Positions 26,968 through 34,273 of a stretch of 64,000 bases of DNA are shown here, piece by piece. Both the position numbers and the translations under genes were made by a program. The stretch spans positions 186,001-250,000 of the forward strand of contig NZ_JAUOFB010000003.1 in assembly GCF_030542105.1 (NCBI RefSeq). The letters run 5' to 3'. Each line of letters opens with the position of its first letter. Position 1 is the stretch's first letter. Origin of the DNA: Hymenobacter sp. BT730. GTDB lineage: Bacteria; Bacteroidota; Bacteroidia; Cytophagales; Hymenobacteraceae. The notes below the pieces were generated by a model. That model saw nothing but the letters and a program-made list of their open reading frames with translations. It was not told where the DNA came from and made no database searches.

Positions 26968-26975
26968 CAAAGGTA
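26968..26975 (-). promoter_or_regulatory. -7 promoter element of kup (TACCTTTG)
   Basis: Minus-strand TACCTTTG, an exact match to TAnnTTTG, lies 46 nt before the kup ATG. The predicted transcript would have a leader of about 40 nt. No clear -33 TTTG. Confidence 0.5.
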
Positions 26976-26980
26976 AGCTA

Positions 26981-27005
26981 AAAGAGAAAACCAGCATCCT
27001 GCTGG
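26981..27005 (-). terminator. Stem-loop terminator of the FKBP operon
   Basis: On the minus strand CCAGCA-GGA-TGCTGG is followed by TTTTCTCTTTT, starting 1 nt after the stop of the membrane-protein gene at 27007. Confidence 0.65.
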
Positions 27006-27006
27006 C

Positions 27007-27618
27007 TTACTGCTCTGGCTCCGTTGCTTCTTCGTTATGTTGCTGCATGGCGGAAACTGCCTGAAACAGTAGAACAGCCTGCTCGTCGTGGCGCTGTTGA
27101 ATGCGCCGGTTCACCTGAGACACAAGCGCTTGCCAGGGGGCTAGCTCGCCCGAGAGGGAATAATACAAATCTTCCTGCCCAAGCCGCAGGATGCGCAGTC
27201 GTTTGGCACCACGGTGGCCAATTAGCAGGAGCAACGCGCCCACAGTCATGCCCATGGCGGCCGGCATTGTGCGGAGCCAGTTTTGCAGAAAGGCCATAGT
27301 AAAAATAGCCAGCGTGAGGCCGCCCAGCAGGTACCAGAGCAGCCAGCGCACTGGCTTTACTTCCACCGCCTCCAGCTCCAGTAAGCTAAATACCCGTCCA
27401 TCTACCTTTAGGGTAGTATCCGTTAGCTCCAGCCGGCCATCTTCGCTGCGCACTGTGGGGGCAGCGAAGGTTGGTGGCAACAGCGGCAGCTGGGAATCTT
27501 CCATCGGAGGATGTGGAGAAGAAGTAAAACCCGGCATCGGGCCACTGGTGCCGCAACTGCCGGCGCTCCATTGGGGCACGGCAGTGCTTGTGGTTTCCAG
27601 TGGCCCGGTGCCAGGCAT
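27007..27618 (-). CDS. Hypothetical protein with two membrane helices (DUF6232-like, tentative)
   Basis: A 203-residue protein. It has a Pro/Thr/Ser-rich N-terminus to about residue 60, then LELTDTTLKVDGRVFSLLELEAVEVK, two adjacent membrane helices (about 93-110 and 116-136), and a cytoplasmic-looking helical tail with EDLYYSLSG. A short strand-helix pattern followed by two helices resembles DUF6232-type proteins, but that is a weak match. The ATG at 27618 is only 2 nt beyond the FKBP stop, which supports both this start and co-translation with the FKBP gene. An internal Met at 27504 is an alternative start. Confidence 0.6.
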   Translation of the reverse strand: MPGTGPLETTSTAVPQWSAGSCGTSGPMPGFTSSPHPPMEDSQLPLLPPTFAAPTVRSEDGRLELTDTTLKVDGRVFSLLELEAVEVKPVRWLLWYLLGGLTLAIFTMAFLQNWLRTMPAAMGMTVGALLLLIGHRGAKRLRILRLGQEDLYYSLSGELAPWQALVSQVNRRIQQRHDEQAVLLFQAVSAMQQHNEEATEPEQ

Positions 27619-27620
27619 AC

Positions 27621-28262
27621 TTAGTTGTTTACTTTTAGGAGCTCCACGTCAAAAATAAGCGTGGAATCAGGGCCGATGTCACGGCCGGCACCGCGCTTAC
27701 CGTAGGCCAGCTCAGAGGGGATATACAGGCGCCACTTCGAGCCTTCAGGCATCAGTTGCAGGGCTTCTGTCCAGCCGGCAATTACGCCGTTCACGGGGAA
27801 GGTAGCAGGTTGGCCGCGCTGGTAGCTGCTATCAAACACATTCCCATTAATGAGTGTGCCGTGGTAGTGCGTGGTTACCGATGAGTTGAGCGTGGGCTTC
27901 TTGCCCGAGCCTTCTTTCAGTACCTCATACTGCAGGCCGCTGGGCAGGGTTTGTACGCCGGCTTTGTCTTTGTTGGCGGCCAGAAAGGCCTGGCCTTCGG
28001 CCTGGTTCTCGCTGGCATTGCTGTTGCCGGCGCTGCTGCCACTATCCTGGGCGCCTTCCTGGGCTTCCATCTGCTGCTGCAGTTTGCCCATGGCTTCTTT
28101 CATCTGGTCTTGCGTGAGGCGGCTGGGCTCCCCGGCCAGGCCTTCCTTCATGCTGGCGGCCAGCACGTCAATATCCAGATCCAAGCCCTGCTGGGCAAAG
28201 TTGCGGGCCAGGTCACGGCCGATGATGTAGCTGATTTGGTCTTTTAAGCTGTTGAGGTTCAT
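27621..28262 (-). CDS. FKBP-type peptidyl-prolyl cis-trans isomerase
   Basis: A 213-residue protein of the Mip/FkpA/FklB type. Residues 1-70 are the helical dimerisation region (SYIIGRDLARNFAQQGLDLD). A Ser/Gln/Glu-rich linker runs to about 95. The FKBP domain follows with VTTHYHGTLINGNVFDSSY, VIAGWTEALQLMPEGSKWR and IPSELAYG, carrying the conserved aromatic pocket residues. No signal peptide is present, so it is probably cytoplasmic like FklB. The start at 28262 is chosen because it matches family N-termini. The next gene starts 2 nt after its stop. Confidence 0.92.
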   Translation of the reverse strand: MNLNSLKDQISYIIGRDLARNFAQQGLDLDIDVLAASMKEGLAGEPSRLTQDQMKEAMGKLQQQMEAQEGAQDSGSSAGNSNASENQAEGQAFLAANKDKAGVQTLPSGLQYEVLKEGSGKKPTLNSSVTTHYHGTLINGNVFDSSYQRGQPATFPVNGVIAGWTEALQLMPEGSKWRLYIPSELAYGKRGAGRDIGPDSTLIFDVELLKVNN

Positions 28263-28415
28263 AAGGGTAGGGTACAAAGGATGAGAAACGGCAAGGATAC
28301 GCCTACTACGTATCACACCGTGAAGTACCGAAATCAAATGAGAATGGATGCGCTTTTCTTCCGCAGGGGCAGGGAACCCCCTGAGAATGAGCAGCAATTT
28401 CACCGCTTCGGCATA

Positions 28416-28448
28416 AAGAAGCCCTGTCATTAAGTGACAGGGCTTCTT
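28416..28448 (-). terminator. Stem-loop terminator of the 44-aa peptide gene
   Basis: A perfect 14-bp stem AAGAAGCCCTGTCA / TGACAGGGCTTCTT with a 5-nt loop, 17 nt downstream of the small gene's stop on the minus strand. Confidence 0.75.
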
Positions 28449-28465
28449 ACAAGGTATTGGGCCGT

Positions 28466-28600
28466 TTAGCAGTAATAGCAGCTATCCTCGCCCCGTAGAT
28501 CAAAATTCAAATTAAGGTCTTTGAGTTGGGCCGACAGGTAACGGAACGAGCCCAGGCCACCCAACAGCAATAACGACGAAAACGCGGTGGTCTTTTTCAT
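28466..28600 (-). CDS. Small 44-residue peptide ending in a CYYC motif
   Basis: A short frame on the minus strand: MKKTTAFSSLLLLGGLGSFR, then YLSAQLKDLNLNFDLRGEDS and CYYC before TAA. It has a strong Shine-Dalgarno-like GGAGAAAG 6 nt before the ATG, a TATCTTTG -7 promoter element 31 nt upstream and its own perfect stem-loop terminator. These three signals make it a real transcription unit. The N-terminus resembles a short signal peptide or hydrophobic leader, and the C-terminus carries a CxxC pair. No known family is recognised. It could be an exported micro-protein or a precursor of a modified peptide; both are speculation. Confidence 0.65.
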   Translation of the reverse strand: MKKTTAFSSLLLLGGLGSFRYLSAQLKDLNLNFDLRGEDSCYYC

Positions 28601-28630
28601 AACTTCTTTCTCCTTACTGGTTTGTGCGGG

Positions 28631-28638
28631 CAAAGATA
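28631..28638 (-). promoter_or_regulatory. -7 promoter element of the 44-aa peptide gene (TATCTTTG)
   Basis: Minus-strand TATCTTTG matches TAnnTTTG exactly. A TTG lies 24 nt further upstream as a possible -33 element. Upstream DNA (28640-28690) is AT-rich. Confidence 0.55.
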
Positions 28639-28828
28639 CGGAGATATCTATAAAATGTTATGCAAGCATACTTTAAGGAATTGTTAAATAGGCTGCTGCA
28701 TGCATCAAAGGGAGATTATCAGGCTTGCAGCGTTCTAAATTCCGCAGGCAATGGGTGCCAGAGTGCGCCCATGAGGCAAGTGTAAACCGTTGCGGAAGCT
28801 CTGCAGAAACCAAACCAGGTTGCTGGTT

Positions 28829-29215
28829 CTACTGCACCAGCTTTGCATATAGCTGCTGCAGGGTTTCAGCAGCATTCTCACATAGGCCAGGATGTACCGG
28901 CGAAGTTTGCACAATGGTGCTGCGCTGGGCCGTAAGCCAGCGGAAGCGGGAGGCAATGGGCAGCTGACCAATGGGGCCGCCTTCCCGGCGACCATGACAA
29001 ATTCGCTCAAACGCCCGTAGGCGCTGGGCCAGGTCCTGCAGGTCCAGTTCCTCACAACCAAAGGAGCGCAGGCGTGCTTCGGGCACTTCACACTGGGTTT
29101 GCAGAAATCCTTCCGAGGCGCAGTACACAATAACGCCCACGTTCAGGAATTCCTCACGCTCTACGCGGGGTACCACGCGCAGAACGGCGTACTCAAATAA
29201 GTGCTTTTCGGGCAT
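28829..29215 (-). CDS. DUF3037 protein
   Basis: A 128-residue protein. The start at 29215 gives MPEKHLFEYAVLRVVPRVER, then EEFLNVGVIVYC, which is the conserved DUF3037 N-terminus. A helical middle (DLQDLAQRLRAFERICHG) and the PIASRFRWLTAQRSTIVQTS motif follow. The gene overlaps the upstream HipA-like gene by 23 nt. DUF3037 genes are known to sit next to HipA-like kinase genes, so the two products probably act together. The biochemical role is unknown. The longer frame to 29284 adds unconserved residues. Confidence 0.82.
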   Translation of the reverse strand: MPEKHLFEYAVLRVVPRVEREEFLNVGVIVYCASEGFLQTQCEVPEARLRSFGCEELDLQDLAQRLRAFERICHGRREGGPIGQLPIASRFRWLTAQRSTIVQTSPVHPGLCENAAETLQQLYAKLVQ

Positions 29216-29993
29216 GCTGCGCTTCCTGTACAAAGGTTTCTGATGCGGCCAGACGGGCTTCCAGGAAGCGCACATAATTTGCACGCTGTTCCTCCGCCGA
29301 CTGGGTGGTAGACTGATCCGCCGTCAGCCACTCATCGGGTACCAGAGCCAGAATGGAGTGGAGTACATCCGGGGTGAGAAGGGCACGGCTCTCAGCGTCC
29401 ACTAGCTCTAGCTCGCTGGCCTGTGGCAATAACACATGGTCTTTCACCTGCGGGAAGACGCGGCGGGTATTCTGAGCCCATTCGGGACCGGTGTGGTGCA
29501 CATAAAGCGCCGCGCCATGGTCAATCAGCCACAGTTCCCGGTGCCACATCAGCATATTCGTGTTGCGGGCGGTGCGGTCTACGTTCAGCGTGAGGCAGTC
29601 AAGCCACACAATCTGGGAGGCCAGCCGGGGCTCCAGGGTATTCACCAACGGGTCGTAGGTGACGGCCCCGGAAAGGTAGTGCAGGGCCAGGTTGAGGCCG
29701 GTGCTAAAGCGCAGCAGGTCCTGAATCTCCTCATCGGGCTCGGTGCGGCCAAAGGCTTCATCCAGCCGGATAAAGACCAACTCCGGCATGCGCAGCCCCA
29801 GCGCCCGCGCCAGCTCGCCCACAATCAGCTCGGCAATCAAGGCCTTTAGGCCCTGGCCGGCCCCCCTAAACTTCACCACATAGAGAAACCCGTCATCGGC
29901 CTCCACCAGGCCTGGCAGGGAGCCGCCTTCACGGAGGGGCGTAACGTAGCGCGTCACGTCCACGGTTCTAAGAGAAAGGTCAAGTGGGGGCAT
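29193..29993 (-). CDS. HipA-like kinase family protein
   Basis: A 266-residue protein. It shows LPGLVEADDGFLYVVKFRG (about 25-44, with a candidate ATP-binding Lys), the catalytic-loop-like segment LDCLTLNVDRTARNTNML (about 131-148, D and N positions as in HipA) and LIDHGAALY (about 154-162, metal-binding Asp). This fits the short HipA_2-type family, related to the HipA Ser/Thr kinase toxin but lacking its N-terminal subdomain. It overlaps the DUF3037 gene by 23 nt, so the two are translationally coupled. No HipB-like DNA-binding antitoxin is adjacent. Kinase activity is inferred only. Confidence 0.8.
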   Translation of the reverse strand: MPPLDLSLRTVDVTRYVTPLREGGSLPGLVEADDGFLYVVKFRGAGQGLKALIAELIVGELARALGLRMPELVFIRLDEAFGRTEPDEEIQDLLRFSTGLNLALHYLSGAVTYDPLVNTLEPRLASQIVWLDCLTLNVDRTARNTNMLMWHRELWLIDHGAALYVHHTGPEWAQNTRRVFPQVKDHVLLPQASELELVDAESRALLTPDVLHSILALVPDEWLTADQSTTQSAEEQRANYVRFLEARLAASETFVQEAQHARKALI

Positions 29994-30118
29994 AGCGGGA
30001 AAAGTGGGGCAAAGGACGCAAAATCCGGCTGATGTACGGCCGGCGGCTATCGGTGTTGGGCCTTGCCCGTTTTTAAATGGAGCGCACTAAGGGTAGAACT
30101 AGATTCCGGGGAGGAAAT

Positions 30119-31234
30119 CTAATTGGGCACTTCCTCAACTTCCACCCGCCGGTTCCGAACGTCTGGTGACGGATACAGTGGCCTTGAGTCGCCATAGCCT
30201 ATGGTACTGATGCGGTCAGCGGCAATGCCAGCTTTCACCAGGAATTGCTTAACCGCTTCGGCCCGCTGTTCTGAAAGCACCTGGTTTTTCTCTGATTCAC
30301 CCAACCGGTCGGCATAACCGGCCACCCGGATTTTAATGGCAGGACGGGACCGTAGCTCGGCCACTACCTGGTTGAGCGCTGCAAAACCATCGGGCAACAA
30401 GTCGGCGGTGCCAATTTTGAACAGCACTTTAGGCAGAACCACGGGTTTACTAGTAACCAATGGGGGCCCAGCGGGCAGCGTGGTATTCACCCGGGCAGTA
30501 TCGGGCGGAGGAGGCAATGGCAGCGTTGCTACGGGCGGTATGGGTTTGGGTGCTATTTTAGGCGTAAGGGTCGGTTTCGTAACCTGAATAGTAATGGATA
30601 CCGGGGTTTGCTGGGTAGTAGGATAGAAGCCCTGGGTTAGAAAATACGTAGTGGTTTTGCTGAGTCTGGTACGGAAGGTGTTTCCCTTTGCAATGGGTTC
30701 CGTTAACTCAGCATCGGCATACCATTGCACATCGCGGCCAGTTACCCGGATGGTAGTAAGGGTGCCCGCCGGCACTGTGGAAGCCGACTTAAGCTTAATA
30801 CGGTATAAAGTAAAAGTGCCTTTGTCGCAGTCCCCAATGGGGCGGTACGTGGCTCGCCCGGTGAGCTTTTCCTGCTCCGGGTCATAGGTAAAGCTGATGG
30901 AACCCTGGCACCAGAAGTTAAAGTCTGAGCCTCCTTTTTCGTACAGCTTCCGCATTTCTGCCACCAGCAGCTTATTGCCGGTACGGGCACCCTGCACTTG
31001 AAATGTCACTGACATATCGGGGTTGTTCAGGACCTCCTGGTAGAGTACACCAAACATGGCCGCACCCTTACTATTCTGTAGTCGAAGCACGGTAGGCCAG
31101 GCAGCACCCGGCTCCCCGGTATCCGTTTCGGCGCCTTGCCACACGCCCACCAACGACTGCCCACTTGCCTGCCCGGTCAGCAAGCAGGCCAGCAATCCTA
31201 GCCATACTTTATAGTACAATCTGCTCACAAACAA
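30119..31234 (-). CDS. OmpA-family envelope protein
   Basis: A 371-residue exported protein (signal peptide to about ASGQS, residue 26). Residues about 27-130 form a beta-rich domain starting LVGVWQGAETDTG. About 135-205 looks like an Ig-like strand domain. A Pro/Thr-rich linker (205-255) follows. The C-terminal OmpA-like domain (about 258-371) has VLFKIGTADLLPDGF, IRVAGYADRLG and the peptidoglycan-binding NQVLSEQRAEAVKQFL...NRRVEVE pattern. It probably tethers the outer membrane to peptidoglycan. It is transcribed alone on the same strand as the HipA-like pair. Confidence 0.87.
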   Translation of the reverse strand: MFVSRLYYKVWLGLLACLLTGQASGQSLVGVWQGAETDTGEPGAAWPTVLRLQNSKGAAMFGVLYQEVLNNPDMSVTFQVQGARTGNKLLVAEMRKLYEKGGSDFNFWCQGSISFTYDPEQEKLTGRATYRPIGDCDKGTFTLYRIKLKSASTVPAGTLTTIRVTGRDVQWYADAELTEPIAKGNTFRTRLSKTTTYFLTQGFYPTTQQTPVSITIQVTKPTLTPKIAPKPIPPVATLPLPPPPDTARVNTTLPAGPPLVTSKPVVLPKVLFKIGTADLLPDGFAALNQVVAELRSRPAIKIRVAGYADRLGESEKNQVLSEQRAEAVKQFLVKAGIAADRISTIGYGDSRPLYPSPDVRNRRVEVEEVPN

Positions 31235-31386
31235 TCAAGCAAGTGTCTGAAAAATAATGACAATAATATAAAGCTCTCCGCACTGTGATGGGTGAGCCGA
31301 ATCAGCTATTCTATTAAGCCGTTGAGGTCTAAACAAGAAAGCCTTTTGAAAAGCCTCATAAAGGCACAAAACCGGAAATGGATGTT

Positions 31387-31833
31387 TTAGGTGTCCAGCA
31401 AACGCCGATGGTAATTTATCTGGCCTAGATGATAAGTCAGATGGGTAGTCAGATGAACCAGAAAGTATTCAGTAGAAGTAGGCGCATCAAAAACCACCTG
31501 CGGATACACTTTTTGCAAGTTCGCTTCTGTAAGTGCGCTAAGAGACTTATCTACTACCTGCTTCGTGTCTTCCACCATGCGCAGTAAGTTCGCTTTAGGC
31601 AAGTGCTTTTGTGAGAACTCTGCTTCTCGGTTTCGGGTGTAGCCGATTCCACCAAGTTCACAACCGATATAGGTATTCAAATTGCCGATTAAATGCAGGC
31701 ACAGGTTGCCGCCTGAATTGGCAATGCCTTGCTCCACATACCAAAGCTTATGCTCATCCTGGTAAAGCTCGATTTCATTCTTTAACCTGGTCAGGTCCCG
31801 GTTAAAAAGCTGTCTTAGCGTTTCAATCAGCAT
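31387..31833 (-). CDS. DinB-like (DUF1572) four-helix protein
   Basis: A 148-residue all-helical protein. Likely metal-ligand histidines occur in NLCLHLIGNL (near residue 46) and in the C-terminal HLTTHLTYHLGQINYHRR. This arrangement is typical of the DinB/YfiT superfamily, whose members bind a divalent metal and in some cases transfer thiols. I cannot assign a substrate. No signal peptide is seen. The gene stands alone between the OmpA-family and aldo/keto reductase genes on the same strand. Confidence 0.82.
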   Translation of the reverse strand: MLIETLRQLFNRDLTRLKNEIELYQDEHKLWYVEQGIANSGGNLCLHLIGNLNTYIGCELGGIGYTRNREAEFSQKHLPKANLLRMVEDTKQVVDKSLSALTEANLQKVYPQVVFDAPTSTEYFLVHLTTHLTYHLGQINYHRRLLDT

Positions 31834-31971
31834 ACTTCTGTATTTGCCAAAAAAGTTACTAGTGCGGAGTTTAGCAGCAACTTGGGTTACTGCTCCCAGC
31901 CTAGGAGATTATGTGACCATGGGATGATAACCCAAATGCATACACCTGGCAACTGTTACTTGAACCACCAG

Positions 31972-32847
31972 CTACCCCAGGTACTCCATATCGTCCGGGC
32001 TCAGACATATATCTACTGCCTTTAGGTTCTCACGCAAATGGGCCAGGGAAGAAGTGCCGGGGATAGGCAATATCCAGGGCGACTTGTGTAACAGCCAGGC
32101 CAGGTTTATCTGTGCTTCTGAGGCGTTATGCTTACGCGCCATTTCGGTAATTCGAGTACTTGTCTTGGGAAGTGAGTTGAGCAGCGAGAAAAAGGGAATC
32201 AGCGGCATGCCATGTTCCTCACAAAGGTCTAATACTTCCTCACCACCGGGATTCGCCCCGTAAGGCAACTGCATGGTGGTGCGCTGGCCATAGCCATACA
32301 TATTCTCCACGGTGGCAATTTCGCCCAGCTTTAACCCAGCTTCCAACTCCTCGCGTGTTACGTTGCTTAAGCCCACATGCAGAATTTTGCCCTCACGCTG
32401 CATCTCAAACATGGCGCCCAATTGCTCCTCCAACGACACCTGGCCGTGGCCTAATACCCGCAGGTGTACCAGCTGTATTTGCTCCTGCTGCAAGGTGCGC
32501 AGGTTATTATCGATACTGGTGCGCAGGTTCTCGGGCCGATTAAAGGGCACCCAGCTTTTATCAGGCCGGCGGGTGGCGCCTACCTTCGTGCAAATGACCA
32601 GGTCAGCAGGATAAGGATGAAGGGCTTCCCGAATCAGACGGTTCGTCACGTCTTCGCCATAGTAGTCGGCGGTATCCAGGAAGTTCACGCCCGACTCTAC
32701 GGCGGTTCTGAGAATCTGGAGTGCCTCCGTACGGTTGGCTGGCTCACCCCATATTTCCGGGCCGGTCAGGCGCATGGTGCCGTAGCCTAATCGGGAAACG
32801 GTGAGCGGCTGGGCGGAATTTTGGGCAATGGTGATGATCTTGGTCAT
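31972..32847 (-). CDS. Aldo/keto reductase
   Basis: A 291-residue (alpha/beta)8 oxidoreductase. The tetrad is visible: Asp and Tyr in FLDTADYYGED, Lys in VICTKVG and His in IQLVHLRV. LGYGTMRLTG near the N-terminus and the C-terminal PIPGTSSLAHLRENLKAV (NADPH phosphate-binding region) complete the signature. It reduces carbonyls with NADPH; the substrate is unknown. The start at 32847 is the usual family N-terminus (MTKIITI), preferred over an ATG 36 nt upstream. Confidence 0.92.
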   Translation of the reverse strand: MTKIITIAQNSAQPLTVSRLGYGTMRLTGPEIWGEPANRTEALQILRTAVESGVNFLDTADYYGEDVTNRLIREALHPYPADLVICTKVGATRRPDKSWVPFNRPENLRTSIDNNLRTLQQEQIQLVHLRVLGHGQVSLEEQLGAMFEMQREGKILHVGLSNVTREELEAGLKLGEIATVENMYGYGQRTTMQLPYGANPGGEEVLDLCEEHGMPLIPFFSLLNSLPKTSTRITEMARKHNASEAQINLAWLLHKSPWILPIPGTSSLAHLRENLKAVDICLSPDDMEYLG

Positions 32848-32935
32848 GAGCGGAAGGTATGATGCTGGTGATTGACAGAACAAATAAATCAGAAAGGCAG
32901 CAGGTGTTGGGTAACGCAGCCCCGGGTGCCAGAGA

Positions 32936-32972
32936 TATAAAACGGCCCGCTCCTCAGAAGAAACGGACCGTT
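32936..32972 (-). terminator. Stem-loop terminator
   Basis: Minus-strand AACGGTCCG ... CGGGCCGTT (one G-U pair), followed by TTTATAT, lies downstream of the DUF4412-like gene ending at 33004. Confidence 0.55.
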
Positions 32973-33003
32973 GTAAAAGCTGCTAACCTTATATAGGCAG
33001 GGG

Positions 33004-33954
33004 CTATTCGTCGTTCGAGGTGCCTGATTGCTGAGGTCCGGCTCCACCAAGCATAATGGCCAACGACTTCATCCCGATTTGCATTTCGTCTTTAGCATAG
33101 TCCAGAATAGGAGTATTGGGTTTGATCTGCAGGTCCTGGGGTGTCACGGGCTTGAGCTGCACACTGGCAAACTCATACACCATTATCTGCTTGCGCGCCT
33201 TGTCGAAATACACCACCAGCTTGGTGATGCCATTTTTTTCCTTGACGTACACAGGGTGGGCAAAATTCAGCAACTGCGGAATCTGTGCGGAGGTCCACAC
33301 ATCCAGGGCTACCGGCTTCTGGCTTATGGCGCCAGGCTCATCGGTTGTGGGGGCGGCGGCTCCCGGTTTCAAGGTATAGGTAGTTTTCTGGCAGGGATAC
33401 CCGGCTATCAGGCTGGTTTCAGGGGAAGTCTTCAGGGTATAGTCTTCCTCCGTAACCACAATGCTCTGCCAGCTCTTTTTCATGGTAGCAGCATTGTAGG
33501 TGTAGGCCACTCGCTCCGCGCTGGCATGGGCAGCCATCAGCAGCAGACCACTATTTTTAGCCCCATCGAAGTAGTTTTCGAGATGATACGACAGGCCATC
33601 GGTGCTAACGCGGGCTTCCTGGCCCCGGCAGTAAATAGTGCCTTTGCGGGGCAGCATCATGGCGCCCATCACCAGGGCCGGACTTAGCTTCTCCGCTTCG
33701 GCCTGAAACTGCTGCTGCTCCGCCGGCGTCATGCGCATGGCTAACTGTTGCATCTGGTCCTGCACATTTCCCTTGGCAGGATCAATCTGACTGAGTAGTT
33801 TATCGTAGGGGTTGCCCGGCAGTGAAACCCGTGTGGTAATGATTCCCTGCGTGAAGTTGGCAGGCGCGGCCGTAGGTACTGAAGAATAACCAGCTGCCAA
33901 AAACAAAGCGGCAAATGGCAAAACGGATAAAGCAAGCGGACGACTGATGCGCAT
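33004..33954 (-). CDS. Exported DUF4412-like protein
   Basis: A 316-residue protein with a signal peptide (MRISRPLALSVLPFAALFLA). The mature part begins with FTQGIITTRVSLP and includes KGTIYCRGQEARV, a Met/Gln-rich helical insertion, TSLIAGYPCQKTTYTLK and VWTSAQIPQLLNF. These patterns fit DUF4412 or GLPGLI-type Bacteroidota envelope proteins, which start with a beta-strand domain. The function is unknown. The start at 33954 gives the signal; the frame extends to 33999 without a signal. Confidence 0.68.
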   Translation of the reverse strand: MRISRPLALSVLPFAALFLAAGYSSVPTAAPANFTQGIITTRVSLPGNPYDKLLSQIDPAKGNVQDQMQQLAMRMTPAEQQQFQAEAEKLSPALVMGAMMLPRKGTIYCRGQEARVSTDGLSYHLENYFDGAKNSGLLLMAAHASAERVAYTYNAATMKKSWQSIVVTEEDYTLKTSPETSLIAGYPCQKTTYTLKPGAAAPTTDEPGAISQKPVALDVWTSAQIPQLLNFAHPVYVKEKNGITKLVVYFDKARKQIMVYEFASVQLKPVTPQDLQIKPNTPILDYAKDEMQIGMKSLAIMLGGAGPQQSGTSNDE

Positions 33955-34273
33955 AAGTTGGTAATAAGCAGAGAAAGAATAGTAGGAAAACATCGGCAAG
34001 CTATATAGATAATTCGTAATGGTCGAGCTTTCTTACCGTTCCCTTCTAGGAGCATTTGCCGATACTCAACAGTTCAGGGCCTTTCAGGCGCATAGAAGCA
34101 TCACCGAGGCGCTGGCTGCGTGGTGCTGAGAACTTGAACAAGGGCATACCTGACTCAATACTCTTGCTTGCCTGCAGGAAGAGCTAAGAGACATTCAGGA
34201 AATCAAAAGTGCCTGATTTGGCTTTTTGCGGTACTGCAGGTCCACCCAGCAGGACGGATCTCTACATGGCCGC
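33955..34273. other. Gene-free stretch
   Basis: This 319-bp gap lies downstream of the PBP2-like gene and upstream of the DUF4412-like gene, both on the minus strand. I see no supported gene, RNA or strong terminator. It should hold the DUF4412-like promoter near 33960-34030, which is AT-richer. Confidence 0.45.
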
